64,000 nt of DNA from CBDDHT01 sp965228615 (GTDB lineage Bacteria > Pseudomonadota > Alphaproteobacteria > Rhizobiales > Methyloligellaceae). The stretch lies in NCBI GenBank assembly GCA_965228615.1, contig CBDDHT010000004.1, forward strand, positions 3,533,702 through 3,597,701, written 5' to 3'. Made by a program: the position numbers and the translations under genes. Below are positions 34,068 through 41,947 of the stretch, piece by piece. Below the pieces are notes generated by a model, which ran no database searches, had not been told where the DNA came from, and saw nothing but the letters and a program-made list of their open reading frames with translations. Positions within the stretch are counted from its first letter, which is position 1. Every line of letters starts with the position of its first letter.

Positions 34068-35710
34068 GCGATTTTCCAAAAATTCTCGACCAGCGCCGCG
34101 CGATTGCGATGGCGCTGGTCGCCTCGTGCGGCATCGCGCAGGCCATCTCGGCAGGCGCCGCCGCATTGGCAACGCGGGATGTTTTCGCAGCGCTTCACGC
34201 TTCAGGGACGATGACAGCAGCACCGCTCATCATCCTTTTGGGCGCGGGCGTGGCGATTGCTTTCCTGCGGCTTGCGGAGCGGGCATTGGCGGAATGGATC
34301 GGCCAGCACTATGCCGCTGCTCTGCGTATCAGGATTTTCGAGCATTTGGCGCGGCTTTCCCCGAGAGAGCTTGCCAAGCGCCGGTCCGGCTCGCTGGCAC
34401 TCCGCTTTGTCGGAGATCTCACGGCCGTGCGCTCCTGGGTCGGTCTTGGAATCGCACGCATTATTTCTGCTGCCTTTGTGCTTCCAGGCGCCATCATTGC
34501 GCTGTGGCTCCTCAACCCGACCTTGGCGATGGCCGGCGCGGCGATATTTATCGCGGCGCTTGTGTCGATGGCTTGTGTTCAGAAATATCTGGCGCCCCTT
34601 CATCGCCGTTTGCGAGGTGTGCGTGCAAGGATCGCCGCGGATATGAGTGAGCGTGCTCCGGTCGCAGCTGAACTGCGTTTGCTAAGGCGGGACGGCAGGG
34701 AATCGCGGCGTCTCGCGAAATCGGCCTTGCGGCTGCGAGGCGCTGCAGTCAGGCGAACAGTTGCCGCGTCGGGTTTGAAAGCAATTCCCGAAGTCGCTGC
34801 GACCGCAGCCGGTGTTCTCACACTCACACTGGCCTTTTTGCTGGGTCTCAGCGGCGCCGAAGCGGCGGCAGCGTTGGCTCTCATCGGAATTGTTGCCGGT
34901 CCGATGAGCCAGCTCGCAGTTATCTGGGACCGTCACCGGGCATGGCAGGAGGCTCGTAGCAAATGCATGGCCCTATTCGACCTGCCTGAGTTGCCTCGGC
35001 AGAAAGTCCCGGAAGACGCACATGTCAGGCAAGGATTGCACATTGACGCAGCTTCCAATCGGAACCTGCACAACGTGACGGGCCACGTCCGGCAGGGCCA
35101 AGCCATTGCCGTGCTCGGTCCGAACGGCGCCGGAAAATCAGCACTCCTGACGCTTGCAGCTGGCTTGGATGTCCCGACTTCTGGCCGTATCACCTTGAAC
35201 GGTCGGCCGATTAAAAGGCGCGACGTCTGCTATGTCGGAGCGCGACCCCCAATATTGCGTGGCAGCTTGCGGCGCGCGCTAACCATGGGTCTCACAAGGC
35301 GCCCCTCGGACAAAGAGCTTTTGGCCGCGGCGGAATCGTTCGGCCTTGCCTCCCTCATCGAAAGACTGGACGGGCTCGATGGTCGCGTGGCCGAAAGCGG
35401 GCGCAATCTATCCTCCGGTGAAACACGACGCATTTATCTGGTGCGTGCCGCACTTAGCGGTGCCGCTGTTCTTTTGCTCGATGAGCCTGACGATGCACTT
35501 GACCCGGAAGGCCGACAACTCGTCGCCAAATTGATAAGGGAGAGCCCTGCTATCACCATATGTGTCACACATGACCTTGCGTTGGCGCGAATTGCCGATC
35601 AAATTTGGTTCATCGTCGATGGTGAAATCCAGGCGCGTGGCGACCTTGAGACGCTCTTGTCACAACCTGGTCCGGTGCGCGATTTCGCGAGGCTGAACCT
35701 GGCAGCGTAA
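34064..35710 (+). CDS. Single-chain ABC exporter (permease fused to ATPase)
   Basis: A 548-residue type I exporter half. The membrane domain (1 to about 300) has about six helices, and the ATPase domain has Walker A GPNGAGKSA (352-360), signature LSSGETRR (449-456) and Walker B VLLLDEPDD (about 470-478). The signature LSSGE departs from LSGGQ. It starts with GTG overlapping the NTPase stop and should homodimerise. CydC/D-like exporters share this layout, and helix placement (RRDGRESRRLAKSALRLRG) also recalls the CydCD group. Substrate unknown. A sensor kinase gene starts 7 bases downstream. Confidence 0.85.
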   Translation: MSDFPKILDQRRAIAMALVASCGIAQAISAGAAALATRDVFAALHASGTMTAAPLIILLGAGVAIAFLRLAERALAEWIGQHYAAALRIRIFEHLARLSPRELAKRRSGSLALRFVGDLTAVRSWVGLGIARIISAAFVLPGAIIALWLLNPTLAMAGAAIFIAALVSMACVQKYLAPLHRRLRGVRARIAADMSERAPVAAELRLLRRDGRESRRLAKSALRLRGAAVRRTVAASGLKAIPEVAATAAGVLTLTLAFLLGLSGAEAAAALALIGIVAGPMSQLAVIWDRHRAWQEARSKCMALFDLPELPRQKVPEDAHVRQGLHIDAASNRNLHNVTGHVRQGQAIAVLGPNGAGKSALLTLAAGLDVPTSGRITLNGRPIKRRDVCYVGARPPILRGSLRRALTMGLTRRPSDKELLAAAESFGLASLIERLDGLDGRVAESGRNLSSGETRRIYLVRAALSGAAVLLLDEPDDALDPEGRQLVAKLIRESPAITICVTHDLALARIADQIWFIVDGEIQARGDLETLLSQPGPVRDFARLNLAA

Positions 35711-35716
35711 AATGGA

Positions 35717-37282
35717 ATGACCGACATGAATCTCGTTTCGAAGCTGGCCTTGTATTTCAGCCTCATGCTCGCTCTTGCCCTGGGAAGTGCCGCGCTTTCG
35801 ATCTGGAGCGCGTTGCAGGCCGACTACAATCTCAAGCGCCTGAGCCTCGCGAACGAGGTCTATGCCGCCCACCTTAATCTCTCAAATCATACCTACCAGC
35901 TGTTCAAGCAGTTTGGCGATGTCCTGATCGTAGGGCGCAAGGACAATGGTGAATCCAAGGCCGAATTGATCAAGGCGATTCGGGCAGACATCGCGACCAT
36001 TCGCGATCTCGTCGGCCGAGAGATCGATCTTGTCGGTGATGAGGAGATCGAAGAACTCTCCGCTGTCTCCGGGCTTGAAGTGCAAATCGAGCAACTTGTG
36101 GCCGCGCTCACTGCGATCACGCGCGGTGAAGGCGGAAACGACATAGCAAACAATTGGGGACGGCTGTCGAGAATTCTCGACGGCGACATTGATCGCGACT
36201 TCCGCGAGCGCATTGAGACTTCGCTGGCGGGAGAGGCCAAGGAAGTCGCGGATACCCGCGCTGAAGCGGAAGCACAACTGGCGCTCTATCGCAAATTAAC
36301 TGCGCTATCCGCCGCCTTGGCACTAATCGGCGCCGTAGCCTGCTACATAGTGTTGCGGCGAAGCGTCCAAATCAGGCTCAGAGCGCTGAGCCGCGGCGCG
36401 GAGCAACTTTCATCGGGAAATCTGTCACATCGCATTGAAGCCGGAGGCAACGACGAATTGACGGGGCTGGCTCGCACGCTCAATGACTTGGCCGAAAGGG
36501 TGGGTCAGCGCGAACAGACATTACGCAGTTCGAATGAAGAGCTTGAGCAGAAGGTGCAGGATCGAACCAAGCGTCTCGAGGTTCTGTTGAACGAGGCGAG
36601 AAAAGCGGAAGCCAATCGCAAGCGTCTGATGGCGGATGTAAGTCACGAATTACGAACACCACTCACCGTCATTCGCGGAGAAGCCGACATTGCTTTGCGC
36701 GGTTTAAAGGAACCGGAGGAATATCGCGAAGCTCTCACCATGGTTCGCGAGGCAGCGACGCACACATCGCGCCTTGTCGACGATCTATTGTTTGTGGCAC
36801 GTCACGAAGCAGGCGAGACGAGGCTCAACATCACGGAGGTAGACTTGTTGAGTGTATTGAAGCCGCTAACCGATCATACCGGCGGAAAAGTCTCATTGTT
36901 GACATCGCTGGATACAGCACCCTTGAAATGCGATATCGGGCGAATCCGTCAGGCGTTGCTCATTCTGCTGGAAAACGCCCGTCATTATGGTGGTGATTTG
37001 ATTGAGGTAAGACTTGATCCCAGCCCGGACGGGTTTCGCATTGCCGTAGAAGATAACGGTCCGGGCCTGAGCGAGGCGGACAAGGAAAATGCGTTTGATC
37101 GCTTTTTTCGCGGATCCAACGCTGCGGAGCGTTATGGAGACGGCGCCGGTCTCGGCTTACCGGTCGCGAAGTCTATCGTCGAGTCCCATGGTGGACAGAT
37201 TCGATTGGAAGACCGGGAAGGCGGCGGGCTTTGCGCGGTCATGATGCTCCCGTCTCGCATCAAGCTTTGGGCCGTTTCATGA
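35717..37282 (+). CDS. Membrane sensor histidine kinase with HAMP domain
   Basis: A 521-residue kinase: one membrane helix near residues 10-30, a periplasmic part of about 160 residues that is mainly helical, a second helix near 195-215, HAMP (about 215-265), a short coiled coil, HisKA with phospho-acceptor His310 in DVSHELRTPL, and HATPase with VEDNGPGLS and GDGAGLGLPVAKSIV boxes. It should sense a periplasmic or membrane cue and phosphorylate the OmpR-type regulator encoded next. The two genes overlap by four bases. Since the exporter gene is directly upstream, transport-linked sensing is likely. Confidence 0.92.
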   Translation: MTDMNLVSKLALYFSLMLALALGSAALSIWSALQADYNLKRLSLANEVYAAHLNLSNHTYQLFKQFGDVLIVGRKDNGESKAELIKAIRADIATIRDLVGREIDLVGDEEIEELSAVSGLEVQIEQLVAALTAITRGEGGNDIANNWGRLSRILDGDIDRDFRERIETSLAGEAKEVADTRAEAEAQLALYRKLTALSAALALIGAVACYIVLRRSVQIRLRALSRGAEQLSSGNLSHRIEAGGNDELTGLARTLNDLAERVGQREQTLRSSNEELEQKVQDRTKRLEVLLNEARKAEANRKRLMADVSHELRTPLTVIRGEADIALRGLKEPEEYREALTMVREAATHTSRLVDDLLFVARHEAGETRLNITEVDLLSVLKPLTDHTGGKVSLLTSLDTAPLKCDIGRIRQALLILLENARHYGGDLIEVRLDPSPDGFRIAVEDNGPGLSEADKENAFDRFFRGSNAAERYGDGAGLGLPVAKSIVESHGGQIRLEDREGGGLCAVMMLPSRIKLWAVS

Positions 37283-37962
37283 ACATACTGCTCGTCGAAG
37301 ATGAGAGTCGCGTCGCCGATTTCATCCAGCGTGGACTAAAGGGTGAAGGATGGACGGTCACCCATGTTCCCGACGGCGAACAGGCACTGGAGATGCTTGC
37401 CTCCGAAACGTTTGATGTGATGATTCTCGACCTGATGCTGCCCGGGATCAGCGGCCAGGACGTTTGTCGCAAAATGCGGGCAAGGTCGAACCATACGCCC
37501 GTGCTGATGTTGACAGCTCTTGACGCAGCGGACGAGCGGGTGAAAGGTCTGGAGATTGGAGCGGATGACTATCTGGCGAAGCCGTTCGATTTTGACGAAT
37601 TCACAGCCCGGATCAAAGCATTACATAGGCGCCAACATGCCTATGCCGTGACATTGGATGATCCGATAATCTGCTTTGGAGACATCCGGTTCGATAAGCG
37701 CGCCTTGACCGTCGATGTCGATGGCGGCGTTCTGAACCTGACTTCTAAAGAGCGTGAAATACTGCGGCTCCTCATTTCAAACCCAGAAAAGGCTTTATCG
37801 CGAGAGCGCATTCTTTCCACCGTTTGGAGTGTCAATGAGGATCCAATGACCAATGTTGTTGACGTCTATATCGGTCGTCTGCGTAAGAAGCTGGGCGCAT
37901 GCGGAGCAGAGATCCAAACAGTCCGGGGGATCGGTTACCGCATTGTCGCGAATTCACTCTAA
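37279..37962 (+). CDS. OmpR/PhoB-family response regulator
   Basis: A 227-residue regulator starting MNILLVEDESRVADF. The receiver has the acidic pair EDE, phospho-acceptor Asp51 in VMILDLMLPG, the Thr and Lys switch residues (MLTALDA, LAKPFDF), and a C-terminal winged helix (LTSKEREILRLLISNPEKALSRERI, VVDVYIGRLRKKLGA). Its ATG overlaps the kinase stop by four bases, so it is the cognate partner. Its last nine bases overlap the convergent PdxA-family gene. Targets probably include this operon. Confidence 0.93.
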   Translation: MNILLVEDESRVADFIQRGLKGEGWTVTHVPDGEQALEMLASETFDVMILDLMLPGISGQDVCRKMRARSNHTPVLMLTALDAADERVKGLEIGADDYLAKPFDFDEFTARIKALHRRQHAYAVTLDDPIICFGDIRFDKRALTVDVDGGVLNLTSKEREILRLLISNPEKALSRERILSTVWSVNEDPMTNVVDVYIGRLRKKLGACGAEIQTVRGIGYRIVANSL

Positions 37963-38985
37963 AGCTCGCAATCTCGCGCCAGCAACTTGGCAGCACAAAT
38001 CCAAAGCACTCGACAGACCCGTCGCGTCGGCCTTGCCTTGTCCGACAATGTCGTAGGCCGTGCCATGCATTACAGTAGTGACCGGAACGGGCAACCCACC
38101 GAAGATTGTTACGCCGTGCCCGAACCCGAGAAGTTTGAGCGCCAGCTGACTCTGGTCGTGATACATGGCGACGACACCGTCGAATTCACCGTTCTTCGCG
38201 GCGACGAACACCGAATCCGCAGGCAGTGGTCCGCTGACGTTGATCTGCTCCGACGCCACACGCTCTACAGCCGGGGCAATAATCCTGATCTCCTCATCGC
38301 CGAGCACACCGCCATCGCCGGCATGAGGATTGAGTCCCGCAACCGCGAGGCGTGGGCGCGCTATGCCGGCACTCTTGAGCGTGACGTCCGTCAACCTGAC
38401 CATGTCGACGATCCGCTCGCCGGTCACCAGGCGGGCAACATCCTTCAGCGCGACGTGAGATGTCACACGTGATGTCCATAAGTCTTTCAACACGCTGAAC
38501 TCGCCCGCCACGCCCTCAAAACCGAGACGTTCGGTTACGAAGTCGATGACATCGGCTTTGAGGCCAGCTTGTTTCATCGCCGGTTTGTTGAATGGGGGAT
38601 GGACGATGCCATCGATCAGGCCTGCATCTGCTCCATCCAGAAGGAAACCCAGTTGATCCAAAACCTCCGCACCAGCGGATTTGCTGACCTGGCCGGTGCC
38701 CACCGCTTCGCCTTCGGGACAGGATCGGTGCGCTAGAAACAAGATCCGATGATCATCGGACCGATCCGCGTGTTCCTCGAGTGAGTCAATTTCGTGGACG
38801 TCCAACTTGGCTCCCGCATGCTGTTGGCCGCTCGACAGCACATCAGGATCCGCGACGAGAAGTATGCGGGCATCGATTTTCCCCACAACGTCTGCAGCAA
38901 GAAGCTTCACTGCGATTTCTGGGCCGATGCCATTGCGATCGCCCATCAACACCGCAATCGTCGGTCTGTTGGAGGAATCCGTCAT
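37954..38985 (-). CDS. PdxA-family dehydrogenase (PdxA2-like)
   Basis: A 343-residue member of the 4-hydroxythreonine-4-phosphate dehydrogenase family. It has GDRNGIGPEIAVKLL at the start (usually GDPAGIGPE), the metal-site GLNPHAGDGG and VAMYHDQSQLALKLLGF. PdxA makes the pyridoxine precursor, but PdxA2 paralogues act on phosphorylated four-carbon sugar acids. No other pyridoxine gene and no DUF1537 kinase are nearby, so assignment between PdxA and PdxA2 is open; the Asp-Arg in place of Asp-Pro favours a paralogue. It is convergent with the response regulator and overlaps its 3' end by nine bases. Confidence 0.82.
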   Translation of the reverse strand: MTDSSNRPTIAVLMGDRNGIGPEIAVKLLAADVVGKIDARILLVADPDVLSSGQQHAGAKLDVHEIDSLEEHADRSDDHRILFLAHRSCPEGEAVGTGQVSKSAGAEVLDQLGFLLDGADAGLIDGIVHPPFNKPAMKQAGLKADVIDFVTERLGFEGVAGEFSVLKDLWTSRVTSHVALKDVARLVTGERIVDMVRLTDVTLKSAGIARPRLAVAGLNPHAGDGGVLGDEEIRIIAPAVERVASEQINVSGPLPADSVFVAAKNGEFDGVVAMYHDQSQLALKLLGFGHGVTIFGGLPVPVTTVMHGTAYDIVGQGKADATGLSSALDLCCQVAGARLRALE

Positions 38986-39057
38986 CGGGCCCCTTCGTGC
39001 TCCATTCGTCGAACCGCATCCCGATACCGGTGGCGGTCACTGATATTGCCTCAAACG

Positions 39058-39089
39058 AAAAAAGGCGGGACCAGTAATCTGGTCCCGCC
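39058..39089 (-). terminator. Rho-independent terminator of the oxidase genes
   Basis: GGCGGGACCAG and CTGGTCCCGCC form a perfect 11-bp stem around a TAAT loop, followed in the minus direction by six T. It lies 23 bases after the end of the minus-strand heme-copper subunit I gene. Confidence 0.85.
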
Positions 39090-39111
39090 TCTTGTTTCCG
39101 ATCCTATAAGA

Positions 39112-40647
39112 CTATTCTGCCGGTGCAGGCTGGCCTTGCACCGTTGCCGGGATATCGCGCGAGCGCCTCAGGTCTAGACCCAGCACGACGAACGATGCCA
39201 GGAGGCACAGCCCGAAGAACAGGATCATGTAGCCATAGGTCATCCATCCTTCCTGGTTCCACTCCGCGAAGCGGCGCGGCATTCCGGCGGCGCCGGCTGC
39301 CAGGAACGAATAGGCGAGGCCCATGGCGCCGACCGTATAGAGGCCGACGAACCAGCTGCCGATCGTCTTGCTCAATGTGCGGCCCGTCATCACCGGATAG
39401 TGGTGGATGAACACCCCGATCCACATCATGCTCATGGATATGAGCACCGCCATCGTATGTCCCGACTGCCACATGGTGCCGTGAAGCTGGAAGGACCATG
39501 CGACGGTCGATGTTACGATCGCGCTGACGCCATCCATGATGTAGAGCACGAAGCCCATGAGGACTGCCATCAGGCCGGATTCGGGCCGGATGCCGTGCTT
39601 CCAGATCGTCGCAACCACGGTGAAGATCGTCAGGGCCGCGCCGACGCCCGTGCCCCAGCTCATGATGTTGCCGTGATAGGACAGGGCTGCCGGCAATGCC
39701 GGGAACATCGTGAAGAAGTGGTGGAAGAACGATGTGACAGACGTCACGAGCAGAATCCACAAAGCCAGATTGGCGATGCGGTCGCTGTACAGCTTCCGTG
39801 TCCCGTCTGCCAGATATAGTGGCAATGTCGCATAGACCGCGCTGATGACCATGATCGCCATGGCCTCCATGAGGTTATGCGCGAAGATGTAGAACACGAA
39901 CTGGAACACCATCGGGTCGACGGCCCAGGTGACGGCGGCCATGGGAAGGATCCCATAGAGCGCCAGCAAGACCGCGCTTGCGACGATGATTAGGGGCGTT
40001 CCCATAATCAGCAGCACGAAGGCCGCCATCGCCATACCCAGCATGCCCGGGTCCTTGAGCGTGCGGGGAGATAGAACCAACTCCTCGCGTGCTTGATCGA
40101 AGAACAGCATTTTGATGACCTGGATCGGATAGAGCAGAATCACCGAAATGAGTATCAGCGCGATGCCGGTGAAGCCGACGATCACTGTCCATAAATCCCA
40201 TTGACCGGTTTCAACACCAACCACGGGGAGAGGGAACATGACGGCATAGCTGATTTTCAGCCCGCCCAGGACAGCGACTGCGAAAAGCAGGCCGCCCACA
40301 TTCATGAAGATATAAAACAGCGTGACCAGCGGCCCCGTTACCGGCTTGCCGAGACAGCCGCCGGCCCGGTGAAGGCCGACGCCGACCATGAGCTGGAAGA
40401 CGAACGGAAAGGACATGGCGGCACCGTGAGCCGTCAGCGCCTGGTAGTAGAGGTTCGATTCCAGCCCGAAGATTTGGGTGATCGGCATGGCGATGCCCAG
40501 GAAGATGGCGATCGACAACCAAATGAATGCCGACATGACCATGAGAGCCGGCCAGGAATTGAGTTCCTCAAGCCCTGTGCTCGTGTCGACTTTGAACATG
40601 CGTCCGAATATCGGCACGCGTTGAATGGCGGTTGTTGCCGCTAACAT
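39112..40647 (-). CDS. Heme-copper oxidoreductase subunit I, NO-reductase-like active site
   Basis: A 511-residue membrane protein with about 12-13 helices. His74 in LTAHGAAM matches the low-spin heme ligand, and His309-His310 in SFFHHFFT match the paired binuclear-metal ligands. The third metal ligand is His257 in FAHNLMEAMA; the usual H-P-E-V-Y with cross-linked Tyr is absent and Glu261 occupies the Tyr place, as in NorB-type NO reductases (H-x-x-x-E). The helix-10 motif reads SGHTMAV (His397, Met399), where oxidases have HxH. NO reduction or another non-oxygen reaction is therefore favoured over O2 reduction. The ATG at 40647 follows GGAGGACTCCAAC; the frame continues upstream as shadow of subunit II. 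Confidence 0.85.
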   Translation of the reverse strand: MLAATTAIQRVPIFGRMFKVDTSTGLEELNSWPALMVMSAFIWLSIAIFLGIAMPITQIFGLESNLYYQALTAHGAAMSFPFVFQLMVGVGLHRAGGCLGKPVTGPLVTLFYIFMNVGGLLFAVAVLGGLKISYAVMFPLPVVGVETGQWDLWTVIVGFTGIALILISVILLYPIQVIKMLFFDQAREELVLSPRTLKDPGMLGMAMAAFVLLIMGTPLIIVASAVLLALYGILPMAAVTWAVDPMVFQFVFYIFAHNLMEAMAIMVISAVYATLPLYLADGTRKLYSDRIANLALWILLVTSVTSFFHHFFTMFPALPAALSYHGNIMSWGTGVGAALTIFTVVATIWKHGIRPESGLMAVLMGFVLYIMDGVSAIVTSTVAWSFQLHGTMWQSGHTMAVLISMSMMWIGVFIHHYPVMTGRTLSKTIGSWFVGLYTVGAMGLAYSFLAAGAAGMPRRFAEWNQEGWMTYGYMILFFGLCLLASFVVLGLDLRRSRDIPATVQGQPAPAE

Positions 40648-40669
40648 GTTGGAGTCCTCCCCTCGCCGG

Positions 40670-41236
40670 TTAGCTGCTGCGTTCTTTGACGATAATCTCG
40701 TCAAACATTCCGTGATGCGCGATGCCGCAATATTCCAGGCACCGCACCTTGTAGACCCCCGGATCCTTGAACTTGTAGACAAGCGACGAGTCTTTGACGC
40801 CTGGAACCAGCATCATTGTAAAAAGAATTTTTCCATTGGGATGGTAGACGGCAAAGCCGTGCACGGTGTCGACGCTCTTCACGTTAAAGCGGACGGCTGT
40901 GCCGGCATCGAATTCCCGCCTGGAGATCTCATAACTCCAGGACTCTGCCTTCACATCCACGTCCAGAATGGGCTCACCCGACGCGACGGCGCGCGCGGTC
41001 GAGACGGCGGGAATGAACTGGATGCTTAAGATATTGACTGTGAGGAAGAGAACGACGACCGAGCCCATCCACACATATTTCAGAGCATTGATTTTGCCTT
41101 CAGCCGCAGCTCCCGAACCGGAATCGGGTGCCGATTTCCGAAACACCACATAGAGGAAGAACAACGCGAAGGGGAGCTGAAAGAACAGCATGACAGTGAA
41201 TGCGCCCCAGCCCGTCTGGTAAATAAAATCGAGCAT
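40670..41236 (-). CDS. Heme-copper oxidoreductase subunit II with CuA site
   Basis: A 188-residue protein with two membrane helices (about 10-32 and 52-75) and a cupredoxin domain. The full CuA ligand set is present: His126 in DTVHGF, and Cys166, Glu168, Cys170, His174 and Met177 in CLEYCGIAHHGM. It receives electrons from cytochrome c or another donor and passes them to subunit I. GGAGGTCACACTGT precedes the ATG at 41236. It is the first gene of the pair and ends 22 bases before subunit I. No cytochrome c gene and no subunit III are present. A CuA-bearing NOR-type pair is an uncommon combination. Confidence 0.9.
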   Translation of the reverse strand: MLDFIYQTGWGAFTVMLFFQLPFALFFLYVVFRKSAPDSGSGAAAEGKINALKYVWMGSVVVLFLTVNILSIQFIPAVSTARAVASGEPILDVDVKAESWSYEISRREFDAGTAVRFNVKSVDTVHGFAVYHPNGKILFTMMLVPGVKDSSLVYKFKDPGVYKVRCLEYCGIAHHGMFDEIIVKERSS

Positions 41237-41947
41237 ACAGTGTGACCTCCCGCTTGAAACCGATCGGTCTGACAAGGCTTGGCCTGTCATCTACGGATCT
41301 GGCTTCTCACCTTTCATCAGTCGAATGCTACGTAGGAAGGGTCAGCTCCAACCGGATCGAACTGCTGCATCGTCTTGAACCGATCCTTATGTGGATCTGT
41401 CCAGGCAGCTTCCAGCCCCGACTATTGATGAATTCCCAGGCAACTTCTACCAAAGTAGCGCTTATTGGAAAAAGATTCTACATCAAGTGCAGGTAATGCG
41501 TCGAGCAACATGCGATGATCGGCTAATGGGTATTCCATGCCTGCGACAGAGTGCGCGGTTTTGGATTATCCCGCTGATTTGAAAGCTTAATTGGGTCCGT
41601 TTGGGAATCTTGCATTGGCGCTACCTGTTAATAGATAGGAAAGTTCAATAAACGCAATGGGCGTTCAAATCCCTTTTTTCGGGAATTTGTTTTCGTTATT
41701 CGGTATTTTTTATCCGCATAACAGTATGGCGGTTGGCATGCGCTATTGCGCCACGGCCTGACGGCATCGCGTTGGCTCTGTAATTGCCCGATAGAGTCAA
41801 GGAGAGATGGAACAATCAAGGCCGCTCCACCCTCCTTTTCGAGCGGCACCTGACGAATAACGATCCAGCGCGGACTGACATGTCGTGCACCGGGCGATGA
41901 TGTGTCAGACTTCACAAACCGACGACCATTTGATTTGTCGAGCACCT
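41237..41947. other. 711-base divergent intergenic region between oxidase and copper ATPase genes
   Basis: AT-richer than the flanks, with many short direct A/T runs. I found no Crp/Fnr-type box here, in contrast to the 3-28 kb region, and no credible small gene. A weak hairpin CAAATCCC/GGGAATTTG is near 41666-41690. It must hold the promoters of both divergent units. Confidence 0.5.

Noticed and set aside
37954..38985. Pyridoxine biosynthesis role for the PdxA-family gene
   Set aside because: No other pyridoxine genes nearby and the start motif differs (GDRNG), so I kept a general family call.
41237..41947. Crp/Fnr-type box for the NOR-like enzyme or copper pump
   Set aside because: I searched both strands for TTGAY-N4-RTCAR and saw only half-sites; CCCGATAGAGTCAA near 41790 is too weak.
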